The notes: generated by a model from the sequence alone, not told the origin. A DNA stretch of 64,000 nucleotides from JAIBJN01 sp963838795 (GCA_963838795.1 CAWISL010000001.1:1-64000), one strand, 5' to 3'. Counted from the stretch's first letter, positions 33,828 through 41,266 are shown. Translations and numbers: made by a program.

Positions 33828-33941
33828 ATGGAGGCAGCTAAGCACCGACTCGTTCGATCGGAAGGACTGAAAGACCCGTCGGGTGTGGAGGGGCCTTTCG
33901 ACGGCGGTTCCGCGACTAGGCGGAAGTCGGCACGCAACTAG
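33828..33941 (+). CDS. Possible short coupled ORF running into a repeat cluster
   Basis: 37 codons (MEAAKHRLVRSEGLKDPSGVEGPFDGG and a basic end) with AGGAG overlapping the XRE stop, so translational coupling is possible. The last part is encoded by the inverted/tandem repeat cluster at 33902-34011, suggesting truncation by that insertion. Weak candidate. Confidence 0.25.
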   Translation: MEAAKHRLVRSEGLKDPSGVEGPFDGGSATRRKSARN

Positions 33942-34011
33942 GCGGAAGCTGACACTCTCTCCGAGCACTAGGCGGAAGCCGACCCGCTCCGAGCCTAGCG
34001 CGGAACCGCCG
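33902..34011. repeat. 110-bp inverted-repeat element with three internal direct repeats
   Basis: Ends form an inverted repeat of 19 bp with one extra base (33902-33921 versus 33993-34011). Between and overlapping them the motif CTAGGCGGAAGYYG recurs three times in the same orientation (near 33916, 33938 and 33968). Such multiple short repeats next to a terminal repeat resemble ends of IS21-type elements or a miniature element; no transposase is present. Confidence 0.6.
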
Positions 34012-34056
34012 CTAACTCGATAGGGCCTAAGGGCTCCCGGGAAGGAGTGAGACACA

Positions 34057-34424
34057 GTGATGATTCCGCTGGCATCCGAGTCTGCACCCGCACCCGCTGC
34101 CCAGATCGACGGCGATCAGATGCTGATCGTCCAGCCGCGCGAGGGCGATACGAAGCTTGCCCCCTGGTGTGCGAGGTCGACGACTCCGAGGTCGAGCGGG
34201 GAATGTCTCGCGGCTGGAAGGGCAAGCGGTCCGAGTACCGCTGCGCTTCCTGCGGCTACGGCATTGTCGTTTACGCGCAACCTCCGAGCTGCCTGATGTG
34301 TAGCGAGGCACGCTGGGAGCCTGTTGAGTGGCGGCCCTTGTCCCAGCTGCTCGACGACCTTTCCCTTGCCGTTGGCGCCCGAAGCCAGCGACGTCGCCTC
34401 CACGCGCCTTCTCGCCAACAATGA
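34057..34424 (+). pseudogene. Zinc-ribbon (rubredoxin-like) protein gene with a frameshift
   Basis: The N-terminal part reads from GTG 34057/ATG 34060 (MIPLASESAPAPAAQIDGDQ, then VQPREGDTKLAP). At a run of five C (34160-34164) the coding sense moves to another frame, which continues LVCEVDDSEVERGMSRGWKG and then YRCASCGYGIVVYAQPPSCLMC-x3-W, a CxxCG-x9-CxxC rubredoxin-type ribbon. One more C in the run would join them into about 122 residues. If the frame is really broken, a shorter protein could start at GTG 34167 or ATG 34203 and keep the zinc site. It lies just before the sigma factor gene. Confidence 0.5.
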
Positions 34425-34473
34425 GCCGACCCGCTTCCTTCGCCGGGTTCAAGCCGGAGCATCGGCCGGAAAA

Positions 34474-35379
34474 ATGACACCGAAGGAGGAGTTGGCACAG
34501 CTCGCCTCCGCCCTGAAGAAAAGCGCGCTCGAGCTCTTCCTCGTCGAGATCGGCCGCCACCGGCTGCTGAGCGCGGCCGAGGAGGTGGCACTTGCCAAGC
34601 AGGTCGAGCGTGGCGACCTCAATGCCAAGAAGCAGATGATCAAGGCCAACCTGCGCCTCGTCGTCTCGATCGCCAAGCGCTATCGTGGCCTCGGCGTTCC
34701 CTTTCTCGACCTGATTCAGGAGGGCGCCCTCGGCTTGAACCGCGCGGTCGAGAAGTTCGACTGGCGGCGGGGCTACAAGTTTTCGACCCACGCCCACTGG
34801 TGGATCCGCCAGGCGGTCGAGCGCACGATTGCGAACCAGGCCAAGACGATCCGCCTCCCGATCCACGTCACCGAGCGCCGACAGAAGCTCGCTCTGACCG
34901 CCCGAACGCTCGCGCCCACGCTCGGCCGCGAGCCAAGCCCAGAGGAGCTCGCCGAGGCGACCGGCCTGCCGCTCGAACACGTCCGCCAAGCGCTCGGCTG
35001 CGCCGAGGCTTCGGTCTCGCTCAATCAGGCGGTCGGCCCGGACGGTGATAGCGAGCTCGCCGACTTCCTTGCCGATCCGGCTGCCGCTGACCCCGCCGAG
35101 GCGGCAGAGCGGTCGCTTCTCCGGCAGACGGTGCAGCGCAGGCTCGAAAGGCTGCCGGAACGGGAGCGGCTGATCGTCGAGCGTCGCTTCGGCCTTCAGG
35201 GCGAGCCGCAGACCCTCGAGGCGGTCGGGCGCCAGCTTGGGCTCACCCGCGAGCGCGTCCGCCAGCTGCAGGTCCAGGCGCTGAAACAGCTCGAGACGGA
35301 GCTAGCAGACCTCGCTCCGATGCAGAGTGCCGCGGCTCGCGCGGCGCAAGCGCGCGAGACAGAGCGAGTACCGGCGTAA
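34474..35379 (+). CDS. RpoD-like sigma-70 factor (accessory copy on island)
   Basis: 301 residues from ATG 34474 (the frame is open to 34324). A region 1.2-like segment (LFLVEIGRHRLLSAAEEVALAKQVERGD) precedes region 2 (KANLRLVVSIAKRYRGLG, LDLIQEGALGLNRAVEKFDWRRGYKFSTHAHWWIRQAVERTIANQAKTIRLP), region 3 and region 4 (LPERERLIVERRFGLQGEPQTLEAVGRQLGLTRERVRQLQVQALKQLE). All core-binding and -10/-35 recognition modules are present; region 1.1 is absent, as in group 2/3 factors. It probably redirects transcription for island or host genes. No anti-sigma gene is adjacent. Confidence 0.92.
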   Translation: MTPKEELAQLASALKKSALELFLVEIGRHRLLSAAEEVALAKQVERGDLNAKKQMIKANLRLVVSIAKRYRGLGVPFLDLIQEGALGLNRAVEKFDWRRGYKFSTHAHWWIRQAVERTIANQAKTIRLPIHVTERRQKLALTARTLAPTLGREPSPEELAEATGLPLEHVRQALGCAEASVSLNQAVGPDGDSELADFLADPAAADPAEAAERSLLRQTVQRRLERLPERERLIVERRFGLQGEPQTLEAVGRQLGLTRERVRQLQVQALKQLETELADLAPMQSAAARAAQARETERVPA

Positions 35380-35750
35380 GGCCGCGCGGTCGTCGCCGTA
35401 CCGGGTTGGTCATCACGCGCGAGGTGTTCGGCGACGGCCAGACGGAGGATCGGAGGGTTGATGGGCGCGAACGGACGTCGGAGATGGTGATCGGCGCGTA
35501 AGGCCAGGGTACGCGCAGCCTCGCTGCAGGCCCCGCGTCGGTGTCGAGCGTCGATCCACGCGCGCCTCCCTACCCTCGCGCGTCGGCGGCGGATCCTGGT
35601 ACGGGATCAGCGTCGGGGTGGCCGGTCTGGCGGGTCGGCGACCGAAGCCTGCGGCGGCCGCCCTGGCCGAGCTCGCCCATCGGCGCGGGCTGGCCCGGGC
35701 GAGTGGGGTGATTATCAGGTGGGCGAGTTAGGCGGCCACTCCAAGCAGGA
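35380..35750. other. Gene-poor stretch after the sigma factor
   Basis: No supported gene. Two short plus-strand frames look protein-like (VITREVFGDGQTEDRR, and one ending GLARASGVIIRWAS at about 35730) but have no start or family and are probably relics. Confidence 0.4.
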
Positions 35751-35800
35751 CTAGCGGCGGCTCCGTCAGGCCCGACGCAGACTGACGGAGCCGCCGCTAG
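35751..35800 (-). terminator. Perfect 19-bp hairpin after a pseudogene
   Basis: 19-bp perfect inverted repeat (35751-35769 with 35782-35800, 12-nt loop). It lies 7-56 nt beyond the stop of the minus-strand pseudogene, so it was probably its terminator. No T-tract. Confidence 0.6.
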
Positions 35801-35806
35801 GGCGAG

Positions 35807-35955
35807 CTAGTGGCAGCGGAAGAACGCGTTCACCGTGCCGTCCGGCCGTTCGTTGAAGTGGTCAACGAGATGGATGCTCACGGTCGACCCGTCCGAGCCC
35901 GTCGCGGAGGTTGAAGGTGAACGTGCCGTTCAAAGACACGGAGCGACCGTCGTAC
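35807..35955 (-). pseudogene. C-terminal remnant of a secreted/beta-rich protein
   Basis: Minus strand: one frame reads GRSVSLNGTFTFNLRDGLG, and after a shift the other reads STVSIHLVDHFNERPDGTVNAFFRCH to a TAG at 35807-35809. The two fit end to end as one beta-strand-rich C-terminus. No start or upstream part remains; an interspersed repeat (copy B) lies directly 5'. Confidence 0.4.
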
Positions 35956-35984
35956 CGTCGACGCGCTTTGGCCAACGGAGTTGC

Positions 35985-36039
35985 CGAGGCGCGGGCCGCA
36001 AGGACACCCTAGGACAACCCTGCCCACGCCCCGGCGTGA
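35985..36039. repeat. Interspersed island repeat, copy B
   Basis: Shares GCGCGGGCCGCAAGG and CCTAGGAC-ACCCTG blocks with copy A at 28811, and ACCCTGCCCAC and CCCCGGCGTGAGTC with copy C at 39691. Same orientation. Confidence 0.6.
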
Positions 36040-36175
36040 GTCTGCTCTGTAGTTACTCGCCGGAAGGTCGCTTGAAGCCGAAGCTTCTCCGAAGCCGTGC
36101 GCGAAGAGCCTTTCGAGCCTTCCGGCGTCTAGAGGGGGTACCGTCGAAGTCGGAACGGCCGAAAGGAGAACCGAG

Positions 36176-36751
36176 ATGGGAAAGATCGTGATCAGCGAGA
36201 ACGTCACGCTCGACGGAGTAGTCCAGGACCCGGCCGGTGCGGAAGGGTTCGGGCGCGGCGGCTGGGTCGGTCGTGTCGGCGAGCGGGGTCGCGAAGAGGC
36301 GGCCAAGGTCCTGCTCGACGAGGCGCTGGGCGCCGAGGCCCAGCTGTTCGGTCGGCGAACCTACGAGTTCCTCGCCGCGCGGTGGCCATCCCGGAGTGGC
36401 GAATTGGCGGACAGGTTGAACGACATGCCCAAGTACGTCGTGTCCTCGACTCTGAAGGATCCTGACTGGAACAACTCGACGGTGCTTGCGGGCGACGTCA
36501 TGCAGGAGGTCTCGAAGCTGAAGGAGGAGCTAGACGGAGAGATCGTCGTCGCCGGCAGCATCCGGCTCGTCCGCTCGCTGATGGAGAACGACCTGGTCGA
36601 CGAGCTGCGGCTGATGATCTATCCGGTCGTGCTCGGGGCCGGCGAGCGCCTCTTTGGCGAGACCAGCGACCAAAGGCCGGTGCGCCTCGTCGAGACCCGG
36701 ACCGTCGACGACCTCGCCTACCTCACCTACGAGGCCGTCCGAGACGCCTAG
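36176..36751 (+). CDS. RibD C-terminal-domain / dihydrofolate reductase-like protein
   Basis: 191 residues, ATG with AAAGGAG 8 bp upstream. It opens GKIVISENVTLDGVVQDP; LFGRRTYEFLAARWP, KYVVSSTLKDPDWNNSTVL, EIVVAGSIRLVRSLMENDLVDELRLMIYPVVLGAGERLF follow in standard order for NADPH-dependent RibD_C proteins. It is the second such gene in the window, the other lying in the tRNA-Asp segment. Substrate unknown. Confidence 0.92.
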   Translation: MGKIVISENVTLDGVVQDPAGAEGFGRGGWVGRVGERGREEAAKVLLDEALGAEAQLFGRRTYEFLAARWPSRSGELADRLNDMPKYVVSSTLKDPDWNNSTVLAGDVMQEVSKLKEELDGEIVVAGSIRLVRSLMENDLVDELRLMIYPVVLGAGERLFGETSDQRPVRLVETRTVDDLAYLTYEAVRDA

Positions 36752-36980
36752 CGCGGGTAGGTCCTGCGCGAGCGCTGCCAGACTCGATCAGCCGGCACTA
36801 CGACACGAGGCCCACAATGCTCGGCCGCGCGAGCGTACTGTCGCTAGAGAGGCGGTCGGGGATAAAGACAACTCTGTAGTCAGTCGGGGAACCCTGACGA
36901 GTCCTACGTCGCCGGGGTTAGCGATCCGTGGGACTCCTCCCGGCCGTCGTGGCCTCCTCTTCGAGGTAGGCCCGTACAAC

Positions 36981-37405
36981 CTAAGGGGCGACATAGACAT
37001 CGGGCGGGATCGGCCAGGACCACACCCGCGACCACACCTGCGTGTGCTCGGCACCAGCAGCACGGGGAGCGTTTGTCACCGCGGCGCCGTTCCTCGCCCC
37101 CGCCACCCTGTTGCACCTTCGATGAGAGGGGCCGAGATAGCCGGAGCGGTCGGGGCTGTGATCGAGGTCCCAAGGCGTTCCCGCCACGATCGGCCGTCTA
37201 CACCTGGCACACACAGCCTGACCGGCCTCGACAAGGGCGGCATACCGGGCTCGCACCGCCTTGTGAACCGACCGTAACCGCGGCTCGAGCGGCTCTTCTC
37301 GGCCCAAAGCGCCCGCACCTCCGGCGGAGGGCGATGCTCGAGGCAATAGGGGCTCCGACTCGACCAGGTGAGCCGGCCGCAACGCTTACACGCTCGCTCG
37401 TTCAC
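36981..37405 (-). pseudogene. HNH endonuclease gene with a one-base frameshift
   Basis: Starts at ATG 37405 (MNERACKRCGRLTWSSRSPYCLEH, a CxxC...CxxH zinc knuckle, then KSRSSRGYG). Near 37278 the sense moves one frame: SVHKAVRARYAALVEAGQAVCARCRR-PIVAGTPWDLDHSPDR-SHRRCNRVAGARNGA, a complete HNH core (DH, and C/H ligands) of the phage type. Inserting one T in GGTCGG restores RGYGSVHKAVRARY, the usual family junction. Joined length about 141 residues. HNH genes of this kind often sit beside phage packaging genes; none remains here. Confidence 0.7.
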
Positions 37406-37596
37406 CGCACCCGTCTAAGAGGGAGAAACGGCACTGCGCGGGGGTGTTTGGCGATGTGTACTACGAGGCGACCCCCCTCCGGGGCGTTCCTCGCGGAGCT
37501 CCACGTCGGGACGACGAAGAGCCTGCAATCGGCCGACGTGTCCATTCCGACGAAAAGGCTGCGACCTTCACAGCCATGCCGACTTCGCTCAACCAT
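37402..37596 (-). CDS. Small hypothetical protein overlapping the HNH gene
   Basis: 64 residues; its stop overlaps the HNH start by 4 bp (ATGA), the usual sign of translational coupling. Sequence DTSADCRLFVVPTWSSARNAPEGGRLVVHIAKHPRAVPFLP is protein-like but matches no family I know. The start is uncertain. Confidence 0.35.
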   Translation of the reverse strand: MVERSRHGCEGRSLFVGMDTSADCRLFVVPTWSSARNAPEGGRLVVHIAKHPRAVPFLPLRRVR

Positions 37597-37712
37597 GCGG
37601 TCCGCAGACGCCGTCTACGACGTCGAACGCTCTCCCGGTGTGGTCTCGGTATGGTCTCGATTCGGTGGGTTGGCGAGTGGCGCTCGTCCCGTTAGGTGTA
37701 AGCGCGGTGAAC

Positions 37713-38216
37713 TCATTGCAGCTTGGCTCGCACGACGTAGCGGTACGCGGCCGACCCTGGAGGGTGGCACGCAGCCAGCAGCAGAGCGTCGCCGTCGAGC
37801 CTGGGACGAAACGCCGACCAGGCGTTCGCCCGGACGACCTTGTCGCCGCGCACGCGGTAGACGTAGCGGCCATAGGGCATCCGCACGATGATGCGAGCGC
37901 CGCGGTGGAGCAGGTCGATGTCGTGGAACGGGCCATGGGGCAGCCCGAGGGTCGGGGTCATGTTGTGCCCGAAGAAGGCGATCGTGCCGCCCATCCCCGG
38001 GCCGTAGGTGCTTGGCAGGTGGCCCACCGCGCGATCGAGAACACGCGTTCCCGGGCCTCGGGCCGGCAGTTGCCGGATGGGAGCGTCGACGTCGATCGCC
38101 GGGATGGCGATCGTGCCGTACTTCGCGCCCGTGGCCGGTGGCGTCACCTCGATCGGAGGTGGAGCCATGACGGGAGCGACCGTGAAGGTCACTCCCGCCA
38201 TGAGCTCAGCGAGCAT
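37713..38216 (-). CDS. Sortase (class E-like)
   Basis: 167 residues. A short hydrophobic N-terminus (MLAELMAGVTFTVAPVM) may be a weak anchor. The sortase barrel then shows GTIAIPAIDVDAPI, catalytic His in IAFFGHNMTP, FHDIDLLHRGARIIVRMPYGRYVYRV, catalytic Cys in LLLAACHPPGSAAYRYVV (normally TLTTC) and the following Arg. The three catalytic residues are present, although the Thr residues before Cys are Ala. It starts 4 bp after a secreted protein ending LPFTH, which looks like its substrate with the membrane-anchor tail missing. Confidence 0.85.
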   Translation of the reverse strand: MLAELMAGVTFTVAPVMAPPPIEVTPPATGAKYGTIAIPAIDVDAPIRQLPARGPGTRVLDRAVGHLPSTYGPGMGGTIAFFGHNMTPTLGLPHGPFHDIDLLHRGARIIVRMPYGRYVYRVRGDKVVRANAWSAFRPRLDGDALLLAACHPPGSAAYRYVVRAKLQ

Positions 38217-38220
38217 CCGA

Positions 38221-39108
38221 CTAGTGCGTGAACGGCAGCGTGCTGCCGGTCGGCGCGTCGGAGGTGGTGGCCGCCTTGACCTGCGGGCCGGAGGTCGAGG
38301 AGCTACTGCTGGAGGTCAGGGTCGGCTTCTCGCCCGATCCCGGATCAGCGGGGTCGGTCGGATCGTCGGGATCCTCTTCGCAGCTGGACGGGTCGAACGA
38401 GTCGAAAGTGATCTCCCACTCGTCGTCGCCCATGAGCTCGAAGCCCGCCTTGGCGGAGGCCGTGACGCTGACCGTCGAGCCGGGGGCGATGTCGCCCTCG
38501 ATCGAGTAGTCAACCTCGTCCTCGTTGCCGAGGAGGAGCCCGATCTCGCCTGCGTTCTCGCAGGACGGCTGCAGAGGCTCGACCGAGGCCGAGGTCTCCA
38601 CGAGCTCCTCGCCGGGGCAGTCCACGGCGGGGTGGTCGAGCGCGAATTTGAACTCCTGGTGCGTGACCGCGTCGTGGTGCTCGGTCTGCTCTTCCGCGTA
38701 GGAGTGGAAGAACCAGGAGGCGTTGTTCCCGCCCTTGGACGATGCGTCGAACACGGTGTTCGGCGCGTAGTCGGGCTTGTTCTTCAGCCCGTTGTGATTG
38801 CCGTTGTCGGTGTTCCAACCGGCAGCGGGCGGAGGCGGCGGAGGCGAGCCCTGGTTGGAGCCGTTCCAGTGATACCACTGATCGACGCCTTCCTGGACGA
38901 CCTCGTCATAGGCCTCCTCGTCGACGACTGTCTTCTCGTCGACCTGGTACCAGTCGGCGCCCGGTGACTCGAGCACCCAGCCGGTGGTTTCCGTCCAGGC
39001 GTCCTGCGGCTCGCAGGGCTCCTCGTAGGACGTACCGGCTGTGCCGGTTGTGGCGACGACGCCGACCATGACGATCAGCGCTGCCGCGATGGACAGGTAC
39101 TTCTTCAC
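38221..39108 (-). CDS. Secreted sortase-substrate-like protein, truncated at LPFT
   Basis: 295 residues from a GTG with AAGGGGAG upstream. Signal peptide residues 1-25 (MKKYLSIAAALIVMVGVVAT). The extracellular part is acidic with four or five Cys, a Pro run (SPPPPPPAAG), a beta-type domain (SVEPLQPSCENAGEIGLLLGNEDEVDYSIEG), a Ser/Thr/Pro linker and the ending GSTLPFTH. LPFT matches a sorting signal (LPxTG) but Gly is His and the hydrophobic helix plus basic tail that normally follow are missing. The stop lies 4 bp before the sortase start, so the anchor may have been lost by mutation. Confidence 0.75.
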   Translation of the reverse strand: MKKYLSIAAALIVMVGVVATTGTAGTSYEEPCEPQDAWTETTGWVLESPGADWYQVDEKTVVDEEAYDEVVQEGVDQWYHWNGSNQGSPPPPPPAAGWNTDNGNHNGLKNKPDYAPNTVFDASSKGGNNASWFFHSYAEEQTEHHDAVTHQEFKFALDHPAVDCPGEELVETSASVEPLQPSCENAGEIGLLLGNEDEVDYSIEGDIAPGSTVSVTASAKAGFELMGDDEWEITFDSFDPSSCEEDPDDPTDPADPGSGEKPTLTSSSSSSTSGPQVKAATTSDAPTGSTLPFTH

Positions 39109-39201
39109 TTGTCTCCCCTTGTTGTCGGAACGGCGTATCCGCTCCGCGCTCGGCTCCGCAGGGAGGAACCGAGCGCGCAGCGGGCGCTGCGCGGAGAACC
39201 C

Positions 39202-39377
39202 TTAGCCCGCTGTCGCTCTGATCAGGCCGCCGATGAGGACAGCGCCGCCGACGAGGGCGACGACGGCGAGCGCGATCCAGGCGAGACCACGCAACAGGAG
39301 TTGCTCGTATCCGCGCCTACGTCGTCATGAGCGAACAGCCGCGCGGCCCGCTCGAATTGTTCATGAGCAACGGTCAT
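39202..39377 (-). pseudogene. Small membrane protein gene with a frameshift
   Basis: ATG 39377 overlaps the stop of the preceding small gene by 4 bp. It reads MTVAHEQFERAARLFAHD, then the sense passes to another frame RRRGYEQLLLRGLAWIALAVVALV and onward through one membrane helix to TAA 39202-39204. One inserted base gives 58 residues. A TTG inside could restart the helical part alone. Confidence 0.45.
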
Positions 39378-39451
39378 CGTCGCCCCCAGCCGCCGCGATA
39401 GATGAGTCCGCCGATTCCGCCAGCGGTAAGAGCAATCAGAACGACGAGCAT
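39374..39451 (-). CDS. 25-residue membrane peptide
   Basis: ATG to TGA encoding MLVVLIALTAGGIGGLIYRG then GWGRR, a single helix with a basic tail, coupled by ATGA to the next small membrane gene and upstream of the sortase substrate. It may be a small accessory peptide. No clear ribosome site. Confidence 0.4.
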   Translation of the reverse strand: MLVVLIALTAGGIGGLIYRGGWGRR

Positions 39452-39690
39452 GCTGCAGCACGTTCCCTTCCGGTGAGGTTCCCGACATCGTCGGGGTTCA
39501 TTGCAAATGAAACGCGCGGGCCCACAGTCACAGCGGCCCGCGCACAGTCCAAGGCCAAGCTAGCCAACGAGCGCCTAGCCCGCCTCACCCAAACGAGGGA
39601 TTAAGGACACGGTAAGTCTGCTCGGCGGAGCTCGTTTTTCTGGTGATCTCTCGGCGTGACGCTCTCTCTCAGCGTCTCCGTGACTCCGAC

Positions 39691-39745
39691 CTATGCCGGG
39701 CCATGCAAAGACCTACGACTACCCTGCCCACACCCCCGGCGTGAG
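39691..39745. repeat. Interspersed island repeat, copy C
   Basis: Diverged copy: GCCGGGCCATGCAAAGAC, then CTACGACTACCCTGCCCAC and CCCCCGGCGTGAGTC, aligned with copies at 28811 and 35985. Confidence 0.5.
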
Positions 39746-39821
39746 TCGTGGCGCCCGATCTTGCTGGGCCGGGCGGTTAGCTGAACCCGATCGGCTGCAC
39801 CCCTGCCCGGCCCGGATCGAG

Positions 39822-39865
39822 CCGTGCCACGACCGATGAGATCGGTGCGGCCCCCCGGTCTTACC
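39822..39865. repeat. 44-bp repeat, copy 1 (5' of SnoaL-like gene)
   Basis: The first 24 bp, CCGTGCCACGACCGATGAG plus ATCGG, are identical to 40365-40388, and the tail GGTCTTACC also matches. The two copies flank the SnoaL-like gene in the same orientation. Confidence 0.7.
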
Positions 39866-39900
39866 GAACAACGCTAAACCCCAAGAAGGGAGCCGGGACC

Positions 39901-40245
39901 ATGACCGATATCGACACCGTGATCGAACAGTTCAACGAAGCTTTCCGGCTGCGGGCGCCCGAAAAGCTCGTCGACATCATCGCCGACGACTGCGTCATGG
40001 AGGGCGTGGGTCCCGCGCCCGAAGGCAATCGTTGGACTGGCTACGACGAGTGCCTCGCCGGGTGGCAAGGGCTCATCCGTGAGCCGGACGTCCGTTTCGA
40101 AGTCGAGCACGTCGACGTGGACGGCGATCGCGCCGTCATCCGTTGGCGGCTCCACGCCGCCGTGGCACCCTTCCGCGGCGTGAACCTCATGCGCGTCCGC
40201 GACGGCAAGATCGTCGAGGCGCTCGGCTACGGCAAGCGGCCCTAG
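39901..40245 (+). CDS. SnoaL/NTF2-like protein
   Basis: 114 residues, ATG with GGGAG 9 bp upstream. The single cone-shaped NTF2 fold is recognisable: IDTVIEQFNEAFRLRAPEKLVDIIADDCVMEGVGPAPEG, then CLAGWQGLIREPDVRFEVEHVDVDGDRAVIRWRLHA and NLMRVRDGKIVEALGYGK. It may be a polyketide-cyclase-like or steroid-isomerase-like enzyme or a binding protein. It lies between two copies of a repeat derived from the integrase coding region. Confidence 0.85.
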   Translation: MTDIDTVIEQFNEAFRLRAPEKLVDIIADDCVMEGVGPAPEGNRWTGYDECLAGWQGLIREPDVRFEVEHVDVDGDRAVIRWRLHAAVAPFRGVNLMRVRDGKIVEALGYGKRP

Positions 40246-40364
40246 CGCGGGCACGGCGTGGCACCGGGCGGCAGAAGAGGTCTACCGGCTTACCGGGCGC
40301 CCGACGACGCTCGATCTGAGTCGGTTCGGGGAACGTGCCGAGCCGTGACGTCCTGCAGCACGGA

Positions 40365-40407
40365 CCGTGCCACGACCGATGAGATCGGCACGGCGCCTGG
40401 TCTTACC
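40365..40407. repeat. 43-bp repeat, copy 2 (in integrase fragment)
   Basis: Second copy of the sequence at 39822; here it runs in frame into the integrase fragment (ATTDEIGTAPGLTSPHDLRH). Confidence 0.7.
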
Positions 40408-40587
40408 TCACCGCACGACCTCCGGCATCGGCGGATCAGCCTCCTCCACTGCCAGGGACGCACCTGGGCCGAGATCGGTCGGCTCGTCGGCCAGCGGAAG
40501 CTGAGCGTCACCGCAGACACGTACACGCACGTCCTCAGTGACGGCCGCGAGCTCAACTACGCATCGCTGCTGACCATGAGCTTGTAG
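40408..40587 (+). pseudogene. C-terminal fragment of a tyrosine recombinase (integrase)
   Basis: The frame reads SPHDLRHRRISLLHCQGRTWAEIGRLVGQRKLSVTADTYTHVLSDGRELNYASLL. HDLRHR holds the second catalytic Arg with its His, GRLVGQRKLSVT is the usual GHxxxxxT region (here Q for H) and TADTYTHVL ends with the nucleophile Tyr. Typical actinobacterial island and phage integrases end this way. The N-terminal arm-binding and core domains and the first catalytic Arg are gone, so it is inactive. It sits about 700 bp inside the right att-like repeat. Confidence 0.85.
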
Positions 40588-41155
40588 CCAGCGGCCCTTC
40601 GTACGCGACGAGGCGCTGGGTTACTGCGTGAACTTGCTCCGTCCAGCCGGCGAGCTCGCGATATGTGAGCCGCTCTCCGGCAAGGGTGACTCCGTCCTCC
40701 ATGACGATCAGCGCGGTGGGGACCTCGCCTCCTCGAACGCGCTCCTCGGTGTGGAGGATCGCGCCGCGAACCCTCGTTATCCGCTCTTCGTCCGGCCGCC
40801 GGGGAAGGTCCGAGTTTGGGATCGGGGGGATGTCACGGCTCTCGGGGCGGTGAAGCGTCTGAAGCGTTCTTGCGTATTGGAGGCTGCGCCAAAGCGAAAT
40901 CACAAAGGCCTCGAGATGGCTTTGGGCGCGGAAATAGGCGCTCTTCTGTCGGGCGGCGTATTCGTCGCAGGCCGCCCGGGCGCTCTCGTACTCCCGCAGC
41001 GCGTGATCGATAAGGCGGGCCAGGTTGAACAACAGCGACACCGCAGGTTGAGTGTGTAACCTCCGCCTACCGAGCACCATGTTCAGCTGCATGTTTGCCA
41101 GGTTCTGAGCGTCGAGCTGCGAGAGGTCGGGCATTTTGCAGCCGTCTCGCGGCAA
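40553..41155 (-). CDS. Hypothetical helical protein at island right end
   Basis: About 200 residues from a TTG (41155) with GAGGA upstream, or ATG 41134. Mostly alpha-helical: NLANMQLNMVLGRRRLHTQPAVSLLFNLARLIDHALREYESARAACDEYAARQKSAYFRAQSHLEAFVISLWRSLQYART. The C-terminal part has mixed strands. Composition is clearly protein-like. No family recognised. Its 3' end overlaps the integrase fragment by 35 bp tail to tail. Confidence 0.55.
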   Translation of the reverse strand: MPRDGCKMPDLSQLDAQNLANMQLNMVLGRRRLHTQPAVSLLFNLARLIDHALREYESARAACDEYAARQKSAYFRAQSHLEAFVISLWRSLQYARTLQTLHRPESRDIPPIPNSDLPRRPDEERITRVRGAILHTEERVRGGEVPTALIVMEDGVTLAGERLTYRELAGWTEQVHAVTQRLVAYEGPLATSSWSAAMRS

Positions 41156-41242
41156 CCATTCCTCAGCAGGAGGGAAGCTCGATTCGCTTTCGGGACGCTA
41201 ACGCACGTCCTCTGCTCGAACGTGCTCGCCCATGTCGGTGGC

Positions 41243-41266
41243 GTGCGTACCCCGGTGCGTACCTCG
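41243..41266. repeat. Tandem 12-nt repeat near right island end (arm-site-like)
   Basis: GTGCGTACCCCG followed directly by GTGCGTACCTCG, matching the pair at 28622-28645 near the left end in sequence, spacing and orientation. Confidence 0.6.

Larger units (their letters stand above)
39452..39900. other. Non-coding stretch before the SnoaL-like gene
   Basis: No supported gene in about 450 bp. It contains interspersed repeat copy C (39691-39745) and the first copy of a 44-bp repeat (39822-39865). Confidence 0.5.

Noticed and set aside
37073..37891. A 272-codon plus-strand gene opposite the HNH and sortase genes
   Set aside because: Antisense to sequence with clear HNH and sortase motifs; composition is that of a shadow frame.
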